From Aliishimia sp039978895 (GTDB lineage Bacteria > Pseudomonadota > Alphaproteobacteria > Rhodobacterales > Rhodobacteraceae): DNA of 64,000 bases. The translations under genes and the position numbers were made by a program. A model generated the notes under the pieces. That model was given only the letters and a program-made list of their open reading frames with translations. It was not told where the DNA came from and made no database searches. Where the stretch lies: NCBI GenBank assembly GCA_039978895.1, contig JBDWAL010000050.1:124001-188000 (forward strand), in the 5' to 3' direction. Of the stretch, positions 1 to 8,997 are shown one piece after another (the first letter of the stretch is position 1; every line of letters begins with the position of its first letter).

Positions 1-2163
1 CACAATCTGGGCGAAGTGATCAACGCAACCCTTGCTGTGATCGACAATCCTGATCTTAGCTCCGAAGAGCTGATTGAATATGTCCCCGGCCCCGACTTCC
101 CAACGGGCGGCATTATGCTGGGCCGCACGGGTGCGCGCAAAGCCTACCTTGAAGGGCGCGGCTCCGTCATTGTGCGCTCCAAAACCCGTGTCGAAGAAAT
201 TCGCAAGGACCGCTGGGCGATTATCATCGATGAGGTTCCCTATCAGGTGAACAAAGCCACGATGATCGAACGCATCGCCGAGGCTGCACGCGAAAAACGC
301 ATCGAAGGTATCTCGCACGTTCAAGACGAATCTGACCGCAACGGTGTGCGTGTTGTGATCGAACTCAAACGCGACGCGACAGCCGAAGTTGTACTGAACC
401 AACTGTTCCGCTTCACGCCGATGCAGACCTATTTCGGCTGTAATATGCTGGCCTTGAATGGTGGACGCCCCGAACAGCTGACCTTGCGCCGCTTCCTGAC
501 CTCCTTTGTGGATTTCCGCGAAGATGTTGTGGCGCGCCGCACGGCTTACTTGTTGCGCAAGGCACGTGAGCGCAGCCATATTTTATGTGGTTTGGCGGTT
601 GCGGTTACCAATATCGACGAAGTTGTCGCCGCGATCCGGTCGTCTGCTGATGCCGCCGAAGCCCGTCAAAAACTGATGACACGCCGCTGGCCTGCCCAAG
701 ATATCCTGCCTTATATCGCTTTGATCGATGATCCGACCCATACGGCAAATGACGATGGCACGTATAACCTGTCCGAAACTCAAGCCCGCGCGATCCTTGA
801 TCTGCGGTTGCAGCGTTTGACCCAGATTGGTGTCAAAGAAGTCACCGACGAGCTGGAAGAATTGGCCGGTAAGATCAAGGAATACCTCGAAATTCTCGGC
901 TCACGCGAGCGGATCATGGGGATTATCTCGGACGAGCTGAAAGAAGTCCGTGACTTGTTCGCTGTGCCACGTCGCACGCAGATCGTTGATTGGTCTGGCG
1001 ATATGGACGACGAGGATCTGATCGAGCGTGAAGATATGGTCGTCACGGTCACATCCGGCGGCTACATCAAACGCACCCCGCTGGCTGATTTCCGCGCCCA
1101 AAAGCGGGGCGGCAAGGGCGTGTCTGGCATGCAGACCAAAGAAGAGGACGTGATTACCACCCTCTTTGTCGCAAATACCCATACGCAACTCTTGTTCTTC
1201 ACAACCGATGGCATGGTCTACAAGCTGAAAACTTGGCGTCTTCCGCAAGGTGGTCGCACCTCCAAAGGTAAGGCAATCGTAAATATCTTGCCGATCCCAA
1301 CAGGTGTGTCGATTGCCGCGATTATGCCGGTGGACCGCGACGAAAAAGAATGGGACGACCTACAAGTCGTCTTCGCAACCTCCGCTGGCACAGTGCGACG
1401 CAATAAATTGTCCGATTTCACCAACGTAAAATCGAATGGTAAAATTGCGATGAAGTTCGAAGACGAACACGCAAATACCACGCTGATCAATGCCCGTATT
1501 GCCTCCAACGAAGATGATGTGATGCTGGTCACAAATTCAGGCCGCGCCATCCGCTTCCCGGCCACGGATGTGCGGGTGTTCAACTCGCGCGCCTCGGTTG
1601 GTGTGCGTGGTATTCGTTTGAATGGCTCGGACACTGTGGTGTCGATGTCGATTGTGCGCCACTTTGAAGCCACCTCTGATGAACGTGCCGCATATTTGAA
1701 AATGCGCCGTGCAATGGCAGGCTTGGCAGACGATGTTGATGCAGTGGATGAGGAAGAAGGCGACGCAAATACTCAGTTGCCGCAAGAACGCTACGCTGAA
1801 ATGTCCGCCATCGAAAACTTGATCCTCACGATCACGTCGGCGGGTTCGGGCAAACTGTCCTCTAGCCATGACTACCCTGTGCGCGGACGTGGCGGCTTGG
1901 GCGTCACAGCGATGGACAAAGCGATGCGCGGTGGCGAAATCGTGGCCTCCTTCCCGGTTGAGCTTGACGATCAAATCATGCTCGCAACCTCTAAGGGACA
2001 ATCGATCCGCGTCCCCGTTGATGGCATCTCGTTCCGCTCTCGTTCTGCGGGTGGCGTCAAAGTCTTCAACACCGGCAAAAACGAAGTCGTCGTGTCCGTC
2101 GCATGGATCGCCGATCAAGGCGAAGACGACGCGGCCGAGGGCGAAAATACCCCTGAGGCTTAA
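1..2163 (+). CDS. gyrA: DNA gyrase subunit A (5' end outside the window)
   Basis: This is the GyrA subunit of the type II topoisomerase that introduces negative supercoils into DNA. The reading frame is already open at base 1, so about 720 C-terminal residues are present and the catalytic tyrosine region is missing. The end of the breakage-reunion domain is followed by the beta-pinwheel C-terminal domain. The GyrA box reads QKRGGKG at bases 1099-1119, which separates GyrA from ParC. An acidic insert (DVDAVDEEEGD) lies near base 1740. It ends at TAA and is followed by a hairpin terminator. The identification is firm. Confidence 0.97.
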   Translation, partial: HNLGEVINATLAVIDNPDLSSEELIEYVPGPDFPTGGIMLGRTGARKAYLEGRGSVIVRSKTRVEEIRKDRWAIIIDEVPYQVNKATMIERIAEAAREKRIEGISHVQDESDRNGVRVVIELKRDATAEVVLNQLFRFTPMQTYFGCNMLALNGGRPEQLTLRRFLTSFVDFREDVVARRTAYLLRKARERSHILCGLAVAVTNIDEVVAAIRSSADAAEARQKLMTRRWPAQDILPYIALIDDPTHTANDDGTYNLSETQARAILDLRLQRLTQIGVKEVTDELEELAGKIKEYLEILGSRERIMGIISDELKEVRDLFAVPRRTQIVDWSGDMDDEDLIEREDMVVTVTSGGYIKRTPLADFRAQKRGGKGVSGMQTKEEDVITTLFVANTHTQLLFFTTDGMVYKLKTWRLPQGGRTSKGKAIVNILPIPTGVSIAAIMPVDRDEKEWDDLQVVFATSAGTVRRNKLSDFTNVKSNGKIAMKFEDEHANTTLINARIASNEDDVMLVTNSGRAIRFPATDVRVFNSRASVGVRGIRLNGSDTVVSMSIVRHFEATSDERAAYLKMRRAMAGLADDVDAVDEEEGDANTQLPQERYAEMSAIENLILTITSAGSGKLSSSHDYPVRGRGGLGVTAMDKAMRGGEIVASFPVELDDQIMLATSKGQSIRVPVDGISFRSRSAGGVKVFNTGKNEVVVSVAWIADQGEDDAAEGENTPEA

Positions 2164-2175
2164 CGCCACTTAAAC

Positions 2176-2222
2176 CTCCGGTATGGCACATGAACACACC
2201 TGTGCCCTGCCGGAGCTTTTTG
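2176..2222 (+). terminator. Rho-independent terminator of gyrA, overlapping a downstream ribosome site
   Basis: The left arm is CTCCGG (2176-2181) plus GGCAC (2185-2189). The right arm is GTGCC (2202-2206) plus CCGGAG (2210-2215). A TAT/CTG internal loop separates the two stem blocks, and CTTTTTG follows. The GGAG of the right arm is also the only ribosome-binding site for the ATG at 2223, so the two signals overlap. Confidence 0.8.
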
Positions 2223-2500
2223 ATGAACGTCTATGTCTGCATGATCGACCTTAAACAGGAAGCCAAATCCTTGGCGTTCGCGAAAGCACTCGACACTTGG
2301 ATGGAACATTTACGCAATGCAGGCACGATCCAATCGTGGCGCCTGACACGCCGTTTTAAGCTTTCCGCCTTGCAGGTACACAAGACGATACCGTCGCCAA
2401 ATTACACCGCGCTGTACATGATCTGATCGACACAGCCGATTTTGGCCTCTATCGCTCTTACCCGGATCCAGAGCGCTCTGAACGTATGGCATTGCTCTGA
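2223..2500 (+). pseudogene. Frameshifted remnant of a small DUF6614-like protein
   Basis: The first half starts at ATG 2223 and reads as an ordinary protein (MNVYVCMIDLKQEA...) up to RLTRR near 2355, after which the frame degenerates. The sensible second half lies in another frame at 2360-2500 and ends SYPDPERSERMALL. The two halves look like the N- and C-termini of a roughly 115-residue Rhodobacteraceae family that I recall as DUF6614, with about 20-30 middle residues deleted and the frame shifted at the junction. The family name is from memory. The split between frames is directly visible. The function of the family is unknown. Confidence 0.6.
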
Positions 2501-2839
2501 TGGGCTAAGCGGTTGACGACTGGGTCTAGGGTCTTGCCTCAAACGCTAGTGCGAACAGTTCCGGATTGCTCGCCGGGAAAAACGTCATACAGCGATCTTG
2601 CGGCAACGTTTGAACGCAGAAATACCCCGCCCCAAAATCGAAGCATGCGGCACACAAAATTCAGGTCGATGCGACGGTTGAAGCGCAAAATTCATCAGCA
2701 TGGTTAAAACTGCATCGAAACGTCGCAGATTTTTCCCGCCGCGTTTTTGCTGCGAACGCAACATGATGAAACACGCAACGTTCGCATAGTTAATCAGACA
2801 GGTCACGCAACACCGTACGTTGCCCCCGTTTACGAATTC
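2501..2839. other. Intergenic stretch without a supported gene
   Basis: About 340 bases separate the remnant from the carboxypeptidase stop codon. The short open frames here have no ribosome site and no recognisable composition. An 8-bp inverted repeat, TGCGAACG (2751-2758) and CGTTCGCA (2779-2786), has a 20-base spacer but no T-run. It could be a decayed terminator or an operator; nothing more can be supported. Confidence 0.5.
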
Positions 2840-4315
2840 TTAAAGATCATACAGATCAGAGAATTTCGCCTTCAAATATCCCAGCAATGGCCCGGCGCTT
2901 GGTTTCATTCCACTTGCTTTTTCAATGACTTCCGCAGGTGCATACAATCCGCCATGGGTTTGCAAGTTCGCCCGCAACCACGCCGTCGCTTGCGACGTGT
3001 CACCTTGCGCCAACTGAGTCTCTAGCTCCGGCACCGCCGCCCGCATTGCTTCATTCAGGCACCCGGCATAGACATTTCCGAGGCTATAAGTCGGGAAATA
3101 CCCAAATAATCCAACCGACCAATGCACATCTTGCAGCACACCTTCCGACGCCTTTTCAACAGGATAGCCGAAATCTGCCTGAAAACGGTCATTCCAAGCG
3201 GCCTCAAGATCACCGACTTTCAGATCGCCTTTAATCAATGCGCGCTCCAGATCAAGGCGCAGCATGATGTGCAAATTATACTGCACTTCATCGGCTTCCG
3301 TGCGGATAAACCCGTTCGCCACACGGTTCACAGCCATATAAAACGCGTCCTCATTGGCCACGCCCATATCGCCAAATTGATCGCGCATTTGCCCATAAAG
3401 CCATCCACAAAACGCCCGGCTGCGCCCCAGTTGATTTTCATAGATGCGGCTTTGACTTTCATGCACACCCATGGAAACTCCGCGCCCGAGTGGCGTTAAA
3501 AGATATTCAGAATCAATGCCTTGCTCGTAAGCCGCGTGTCCAACCTCATGGATTGTCGAATAGATACAATTGAACGGATCCGTGGGGCTAGTGCGCGTCG
3601 TAATCCGAACATCCAGCCCAGATCCTGACGAAAACGGGTGCACCGCCTTGTCGACGCGACCATGCGAAAAGTCGTACCCAAACACGCCCGCGATCTTCTT
3701 TGTGAGTTGCATTTGCAGCTCTTCATCAAATTCGCCCGTAACCCCAGATTGTTGCGGTTTTTCCAAAATTGCAGCACGCAAATCCACCAAGGCCGGACGC
3801 ATCTCACCAAATATCGCATCCAAAGCGGCGCCACTCATTCCGGGTTCGTAGTCTTGTAACATGGCGTCATAAAGATCGCCCCCAGCTGCTAAAGCAGCTG
3901 CTTCTTGTCGTTTAAGATCAAGAACTTCCTCTAACACAGGCGCGAAACTGGCAAAGTCATCATTGCCGCGTGCCTCAGCCCATTTTCCTTGGGCTTCGGA
4001 CGTCACTTGCGCCAGTTTTGTCGCCAAAGCGCCGGGCACTTTGCTCGCACGATCAAAGCTGCGCCGGATTTCACGCATATGCGCTTTGCCAACAGCATCA
4101 AGCCCATCAACATCGATCCCCGCCAACCAATCGGCCACTTTCGGATCACACCGACGCGCATGAAGCACAGTTTCCAACGCACCCATTTCGGCGCCGCGTT
4201 GTGCAGCAGCCCCACGTGGCATCATCGTTTCTTGATCCCACCCCAAACGGCCCGCGATCTGCCCAAGCGCTTGGGTGTCGCGGTCGTAGGCCATCAATTC
4301 TTCATAGTTTGTCAT
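2840..4315 (-). CDS. Carboxypeptidase M32 (thermostable carboxypeptidase family)
   Basis: This is a cytoplasmic zinc metallocarboxypeptidase that removes C-terminal residues from peptides. The zinc motif HEVGH is at residues 256-260 in the context STIHEVGHAAYEQG. The second family motif HESQ is at 285-288 and supplies the glutamate ligand. The length of 491 residues is normal for M32 and the protein has no signal peptide. It begins 3 bases after the ctaA stop codon on the same strand, so the two are probably co-transcribed. The substrate is unknown; a peptide-scavenging role is inferred from the family. Confidence 0.93.
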   Translation of the reverse strand: MTNYEELMAYDRDTQALGQIAGRLGWDQETMMPRGAAAQRGAEMGALETVLHARRCDPKVADWLAGIDVDGLDAVGKAHMREIRRSFDRASKVPGALATKLAQVTSEAQGKWAEARGNDDFASFAPVLEEVLDLKRQEAAALAAGGDLYDAMLQDYEPGMSGAALDAIFGEMRPALVDLRAAILEKPQQSGVTGEFDEELQMQLTKKIAGVFGYDFSHGRVDKAVHPFSSGSGLDVRITTRTSPTDPFNCIYSTIHEVGHAAYEQGIDSEYLLTPLGRGVSMGVHESQSRIYENQLGRSRAFCGWLYGQMRDQFGDMGVANEDAFYMAVNRVANGFIRTEADEVQYNLHIMLRLDLERALIKGDLKVGDLEAAWNDRFQADFGYPVEKASEGVLQDVHWSVGLFGYFPTYSLGNVYAGCLNEAMRAAVPELETQLAQGDTSQATAWLRANLQTHGGLYAPAEVIEKASGMKPSAGPLLGYLKAKFSDLYDL

Positions 4316-4318
4316 AGG

Positions 4319-5470
4319 TTACACTCCTTCACGAACAGAACTGGCCATAGGATAGGCCGATAAAAAGCGTGCCCGCAAAATGAGGACCCAAAGCACCACA
4401 GCCAAAGCTTGATGCACAATCGCGATGTACCAAGGCGCACCGTAAAGCACGGTAACGATCCCCAAAACCACCTGCAGCAACAGCGCAGACATCATCGCAT
4501 TAAAGGCAAATCGTGTACGGCGGTGCGCGCTTTTGCGTCCCGACAGCCAAACCGCAATTCCAAACGCCAGCAACGCATATCCAACACCACGATGCATAAA
4601 CTGAACCAGCCCAGGACTTTCAAAGAAATTGCGCCATATCGGTTCAAACATGAACGCACTTTCCGGAAACACAGCGCCGCCCATCAGCGGCCAATCCGTA
4701 TAGGAGCGACCAGCATCAATCCCGGCAACAAGGGCGCCGAGCAAGATTTGCAAGAAACTGAAATGCAGCAAGCCGGTCGCAAGCCCGAACCGCGTGCTTT
4801 CTTTGTCACGACGGGCTTGCATTAACGCCCGGTCTTCGCGTCCCAAAAGAAAGATATACCACGAAATAAATCCAAGGATTACAAAAGCTAAGCCCAGATG
4901 CGTCGCAAGCCGATACGAGGCGACATCGACAACCCCTTCCCCTTGCGTGACACCAGACGCCACCATCCACCAACCAACTGCGCCCTGAACACCGCCCAAG
5001 CCGCCGATCATCAGCAATCGCGGCGTCCATCCGGTCGGGATTTGGCTCCGCATGAGGAACCACACAAACCCAAGCGCCCAAACAAGACCAATCACACGCC
5101 CAAGTTGGCGATGGCCCCATTCCCACCAGTAGATTTTTTTGAAATCCGCCATTTCCATCCATTGGTTCTGTAGCCGGAATTCGTCGATGGCTTGGTACTT
5201 TTCGAACTCAGCTTGCCACGCGGCTTCAGTCATAGGGGGCAACGCACCGGTCAGGGGGCGCCATTCAGTAATGCTCAACCCGCTATCCGTCAATCGGGTC
5301 AACCCGCCAACTGCGATCATCAAGAAAACCATGGCAAACAACACCATAAGCCATGCGCGTATCCCACGCCGCGCGCCGCCGCGTCCCTTGTCGATTAAAC
5401 CCGGTTGCGCCGCAGGTCGTACCGCATCAGCACTTCCCACTTCCTCAAAAATCGATCGTTTCGAAGACAT
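4319..5470 (-). CDS. ctaA: Heme A synthase
   Basis: This integral membrane enzyme of the COX15/CtaA family oxidises the C8 methyl group of heme O to make heme A for cytochrome aa3 oxidase. The first membrane helix carries the family signature FLMIAVGGLTRLTDSGLSI, followed by WRPLTGALPP. Eight membrane segments are visible over 383 residues, with histidines in EWGHRQLGR, ATHLGL, MHRGVGY and IVHQAL as the expected heme ligands. The charged N-terminal extension of about 40 residues is typical of the alphaproteobacterial type. It sits between trmJ and the M32 peptidase on the minus strand. Confidence 0.95.
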   Translation of the reverse strand: MSSKRSIFEEVGSADAVRPAAQPGLIDKGRGGARRGIRAWLMVLFAMVFLMIAVGGLTRLTDSGLSITEWRPLTGALPPMTEAAWQAEFEKYQAIDEFRLQNQWMEMADFKKIYWWEWGHRQLGRVIGLVWALGFVWFLMRSQIPTGWTPRLLMIGGLGGVQGAVGWWMVASGVTQGEGVVDVASYRLATHLGLAFVILGFISWYIFLLGREDRALMQARRDKESTRFGLATGLLHFSFLQILLGALVAGIDAGRSYTDWPLMGGAVFPESAFMFEPIWRNFFESPGLVQFMHRGVGYALLAFGIAVWLSGRKSAHRRTRFAFNAMMSALLLQVVLGIVTVLYGAPWYIAIVHQALAVVLWVLILRARFLSAYPMASSVREGV

Positions 5471-5539
5471 GCGTTCGCCTCATCCTGTCTTTTGACGAAC
5501 CCTAAGCGTGCACGCCAAAAGGGTCCAGTTGATACAGAG

Positions 5540-6286
5540 TTATTCTGGTCCGCGATCTTTCCAACGCACCATTTGACGCAGCATCCCATGCAACATGCGC
5601 GTGTCGTGTTGCGTCATTGGAAACCGGCTCCACATATTGCGCAAAGTTGTTCGCATCGATTGAGCTTTGTGTGCGGGGTAAAAGAACCCCGCGTCTTGCA
5701 TACGATCCTCAAAATGCGCGGCAAGATGTTGAACATCCTGACCATTGGCAAACTCTGTGTCGACCATCCCGGGATCAAAGGCCTCAACATTGCTGGAGGC
5801 ACGTCGCCATTCATACCCTGTCAGCAATACGCATTGCGCAAGATTGAGCGACGCAAATTCGGGGTTCACAGGCACCGTAATGATCGCATTTGCTTGCACG
5901 ACATCCGTGTTTTCCAGCCCTGCCCTTTCAGGTCCGAATAGGACTGCAACCCTTTGACCAGACGACATCTTTTCGGCTGCTAGCTGCATCGCTGCTTCCG
6001 GTGAATAGACAGGTTTTGTCAGATCACGCGAACGGGCCGTCGTTGCGAATGTAAAATGCTGATCGCCAATCGCGGAGGCAAGATCAGGATGCACCACAGC
6101 TTTGTCCAAGACCCGTCCTGCCCCAGATGCCATCGCAACAGCCGCAGGGTTTGGCCAGCCATCGCGCGGCGCAACGATGCGCATATGATCCAATCCAAAA
6201 TTGAGCATAGCGCGCGCAGCGGCACCAATATTCTCGCCCATTTGCGGGCGCACAAGAACGAATGCAGGGGTCATTTCCATGGTCAT
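5540..6286 (-). CDS. trmJ: TrmJ-type tRNA/rRNA 2'-O-methyltransferase (SPOUT family)
   Basis: This 248-residue SPOUT methyltransferase uses S-adenosylmethionine to methylate a 2'-hydroxyl in RNA; TrmJ itself acts on position 32 of tRNA. The three trefoil-knot motifs are present: RPQMGENIGAAARAMLNFG near the N-terminus, VLFGPERAGL in the middle and NLAQCVLLTGYEW towards the end. The start MTMEMTP has a second in-frame ATG two codons on. The gene is divergent from the thiE-like gene, with about 105 bases between the starts. TrmJ is the likeliest member of the family, but the target nucleotide cannot be read from the sequence. Confidence 0.88.
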   Translation of the reverse strand: MTMEMTPAFVLVRPQMGENIGAAARAMLNFGLDHMRIVAPRDGWPNPAAVAMASGAGRVLDKAVVHPDLASAIGDQHFTFATTARSRDLTKPVYSPEAAMQLAAEKMSSGQRVAVLFGPERAGLENTDVVQANAIITVPVNPEFASLNLAQCVLLTGYEWRRASSNVEAFDPGMVDTEFANGQDVQHLAAHFEDRMQDAGFFYPAHKAQSMRTTLRNMWSRFPMTQHDTRMLHGMLRQMVRWKDRGPE

Positions 6287-6380
6287 GCGCTGTAGCGAAG
6301 CGCACGCGTGGCGGCAAGACCTCTATAAAACGCCCATTTTCAAAATCGACCCAATAGGCTAAGCGCACACAAACAATGTT

Positions 6381-6387
6381 GAGGAGG
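6381..6387 (+). promoter_or_regulatory. Strong ribosome-binding site of the thiE-like gene
   Basis: GAGGAGG lies 5 bases before the ATG at 6393 and fixes that start. Confidence 0.75.
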
Positions 6388-6392
6388 CTCCC

Positions 6393-7025
6393 ATGAGCGA
6401 CCAAGAGCAATCCCAAGAGCAACCCCAGCTTTACCTGATCACCCCATCCGAAATCGACCTTGAGACCTTCCCGAAGGTTTTAGGCAGCGTGTTAGACGCC
6501 CATGACATCGCTTGTGTGCGACTTGCATTGGCGACCACGGATGAAGACGCACTAAGCCGCGCCGCAGATGCGTTGCGTGAAACGTGTATTGCACGCGATG
6601 TGGCGATTGTGATCGAAGATCATATTGTGCTGGCTGAACGGCTTGGCTTGGACGGCGTTCACCTTAGTGATGGCGCGAAAACAGTTCGTTATGCCCGTAA
6701 GACCCTTGGTGCAGATGCAATCGTTGGCTCTCACTGTGGCGCGTCCCGTCATGATGGGATCAGTGCTGGCGAAGCAGGCGCAGACTACATCAGCTTTGGT
6801 CCCGTTGGGGAAACAAACCTTGGCGATGGCACCCAAGTTGAAACCGAATTGTTCCAATGGTGGTCAGAAATGATCGAAGTCCCCTGCGTCGCCGAAGGTG
6901 CGTTGAGCGTTGAGCATATGGCGGACCTTGCGACGCAAACCGACTTTTACGGCATTCGCGAAATCTGGGCATTCGACGATCCGGCCGCCGCCCTAAGCGA
7001 CATGTTAGCCAAACTGTCACAGTAA
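6393..7025 (+). CDS. Thiamine-phosphate-synthase-like protein (divergent ThiE)
   Basis: A 210-residue TIM-barrel protein of the ThiE family, which normally joins HMP-pyrophosphate to thiazole phosphate. Recognisable family blocks are GVHLSDG near residue 90 and EAGADYISFGPV near 130. Several positions differ from active ThiE: the usual TK-containing phosphate loop after FGPV is GETNLGDG, and the GGI block is AEGAL. It stands alone, not with thiC, thiD or thiM, and its 3' end overlaps the hupE stop codon by 9 bases. The fold assignment is good; enzymatic activity as ThiE is doubtful. Confidence 0.7.
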   Translation: MSDQEQSQEQPQLYLITPSEIDLETFPKVLGSVLDAHDIACVRLALATTDEDALSRAADALRETCIARDVAIVIEDHIVLAERLGLDGVHLSDGAKTVRYARKTLGADAIVGSHCGASRHDGISAGEAGADYISFGPVGETNLGDGTQVETELFQWWSEMIEVPCVAEGALSVEHMADLATQTDFYGIREIWAFDDPAAALSDMLAKLSQ

Positions 7026-8162
7026 CGTGCGTTCAATTACCCAATAAGCGCCCACAAGCGCTATGATGCAGGACGCTGGTATCGCAACCGCTTTGCGATA
7101 CCATACACGCCTCGACGCCCATCCGATCACAATGAAGGCGATTGCGATGACAGTCAGTTGCCCCAGTTCCACGCCAATGTTGAATCCCAGCAAGGCAGGA
7201 ATGAATTGAGCTTCCGGCAATCCAAACTCGCCTAAGACACTGGCAAAACCAAGTCCGTGAAGCAGACCAAGTCCAAAGACAATGGCAGGCCGCCAAGGGT
7301 TTAAGCGACGCGCAAAGATGTTTTCAACAGCCACGTAAACGATCGAAGCCGCGATCAACGGTTCCACGATACTACCGGGAACTGTGACCCATCCCAATGC
7401 ACCCAAAGCCAATGTCACCGTGTGCGCAGCTGTGAAGGCTGTGATCTGCCACAACAAGGCGCGCAGGCCCATCGACAGGAAAAACAGCCCCAGAACGAAC
7501 AGGATATGGTCCAAGCCCTTGGGTAAGATATGATCAAAGCCAACCGGGATGTATTCGGCAAACACGCCCAATCCAGAACGCGCTTGTCCGCCGATCAAAG
7601 ACAAGGCAGGTGATGTTTCCCCTCCGGCCAAATACCCAGTGTAGGGATCCTCAACACCTTGTTGACGCAAGACCATGTCACCAGCCCCAGCGGGCCACGT
7701 CACTTGCACAGATGTTCCCGCAGCACGGGCGCTAAGCACCAGCAGCGTCTTACGGGGCAGATCGGTATTCCCAACCGGGTCAATTTGAACGCGATCTATC
7801 GTCAGTTCGGCGGCTTTGTCGTCAACCGTAAGCAAAGGCACGTTTGACCAACGCGCAACAAGTTCAGGAAGTTGCTGTTCTAATTCTTCGGGCGTCAGCC
7901 CACGTAAATCATCGTAGGTTGAGCTGCCTTGCGCATCGTCCGTGTCGGTTAAGCCATCCAAGTTGATGCCTGACAGATACGATTCAAGGGCAAGGTCCAA
8001 CGTGAGCTGAATACGCCCATCTATAACCTCCAGATCTGTGATCGCGGGCTGTACCTCATGGGCGCGTGCGGTGGGCGCAACAATCAGTGAACACAACAGC
8101 GCAAGGGTTGACAAGACCCCCACAAAGCGCAGCTTGGCGCCCATGACATGTGTTGCTCGCAT
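7017..8162 (-). CDS. HupE/UreJ-family membrane protein with periplasmic N-terminal domain
   Basis: A 381-residue protein with a signal peptide ending APTARA-HE, a periplasmic domain of about 170 residues and a C-terminal HupE/UreJ-type membrane domain. The membrane part has the paired motifs GFDHILPKGLDHILFVLG and LLHGLGFAS with histidines that in HupE proteins bind nickel. I chose the ATG at 8162 because GGGGG precedes it at good spacing; ATG 8144 is the alternative. The family is linked to nickel or cobalt uptake or to hydrogenase and urease accessory roles. No such enzyme genes are in this window, so the metal role is inference. Confidence 0.8.
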   Translation of the reverse strand: MRATHVMGAKLRFVGVLSTLALLCSLIVAPTARAHEVQPAITDLEVIDGRIQLTLDLALESYLSGINLDGLTDTDDAQGSSTYDDLRGLTPEELEQQLPELVARWSNVPLLTVDDKAAELTIDRVQIDPVGNTDLPRKTLLVLSARAAGTSVQVTWPAGAGDMVLRQQGVEDPYTGYLAGGETSPALSLIGGQARSGLGVFAEYIPVGFDHILPKGLDHILFVLGLFFLSMGLRALLWQITAFTAAHTVTLALGALGWVTVPGSIVEPLIAASIVYVAVENIFARRLNPWRPAIVFGLGLLHGLGFASVLGEFGLPEAQFIPALLGFNIGVELGQLTVIAIAFIVIGWASRRVWYRKAVAIPASCIIALVGAYWVIERTLL

Positions 8163-8958
8163 TCTTGCCCCCGTTTTCGCCTTGGCCTTCAACATTGTTG
8201 CCGGACCATCTTTTGCCCATGAATTCTGGATCTCTCCAGAGCAATACCAAGTCGATCCGGGAGCCACAATCAAAGCAAGCTTCCGCAACGGTGAAAATTT
8301 TGAAGGTTCCGCTTTGGCCTTCTTTGATCGCACCAGTAAACGCCTTGAAGTGGTAACGTCGCAAGGTATCCAAAAGCTGACCCCGCGCAACGGGAATCGC
8401 CCCGCAATTGTTGTGCCTGAAGCGCGCGAAGGCTTGGTCGTTTTGGCCCACGAAACATCACGTAGCAGCCTGACCTATCGAACATGGGAGAAATTTCTCA
8501 AGTTTGCCGCACATAAGGACTTCAAGGACATCGAAGCGCGCCATGATGAGCGCGCCTTACCGCGCGAGAACTTTCGCGAGAGCTACAGCCGTCATGTGAA
8601 GTCGTTGGTTGCGGTCGGACATGGCGAAGGTTCAGATCGTGAGCTTGGATTGAACACAGAGTTTGTCGCACTAACAAACCCCTACAACCCATCTTTCACG
8701 CAGAACATGCAAGTTAACCTATTCTACAACGGCGGCCTTCGTCCCGATGTTCAGGTCGAAATCTTCGAAAAAGCCCCTTCAGGTGATGTCGTCATCAGCC
8801 TGACACGCACCAACGCCAATGGAATGGCCGAATTCGTGACCAAGCCGGGCCATAGCTACTTGATTGATGCGGTTGTGCTCCGCGAACCTCAAGCAGATGT
8901 CGAAAAATATGCTTGGGAGACACTTTGGGCCGCAATGACCTTCGCCGTTCCCGACTAA
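8143..8958 (+). CDS. DUF4198-family periplasmic protein
   Basis: The predicted protein has 271 residues, with a signal peptide ending AGPSFA-HEFW; the HEFW(I/L) start of the mature chain is characteristic of DUF4198. These proteins are often found with cobalt or nickel transporters and are thought to present metal in the periplasm. The downstream part is beta-rich (NPYNPSFTQNMQVNLFYNG). ATG 8143 is the only start that gives a proper signal peptide, but no clear ribosome site precedes it. It is divergent from and overlaps the HupE-like gene, which suggests the two work together on metal handling. Confidence 0.78.
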   Translation: MTCVARILAPVFALAFNIVAGPSFAHEFWISPEQYQVDPGATIKASFRNGENFEGSALAFFDRTSKRLEVVTSQGIQKLTPRNGNRPAIVVPEAREGLVVLAHETSRSSLTYRTWEKFLKFAAHKDFKDIEARHDERALPRENFRESYSRHVKSLVAVGHGEGSDRELGLNTEFVALTNPYNPSFTQNMQVNLFYNGGLRPDVQVEIFEKAPSGDVVISLTRTNANGMAEFVTKPGHSYLIDAVVLREPQADVEKYAWETLWAAMTFAVPD

Positions 8959-8997
8959 TCGCTTGATCCGGCCTGCGCACGCGGTCACAAGGCACTT

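Noticed and set aside
1537..2169. Long minus-strand open frame opposite gyrA
   Set aside because: It is a mirror of the gyrA codon pattern, with no ribosome site and no family-like sequence.
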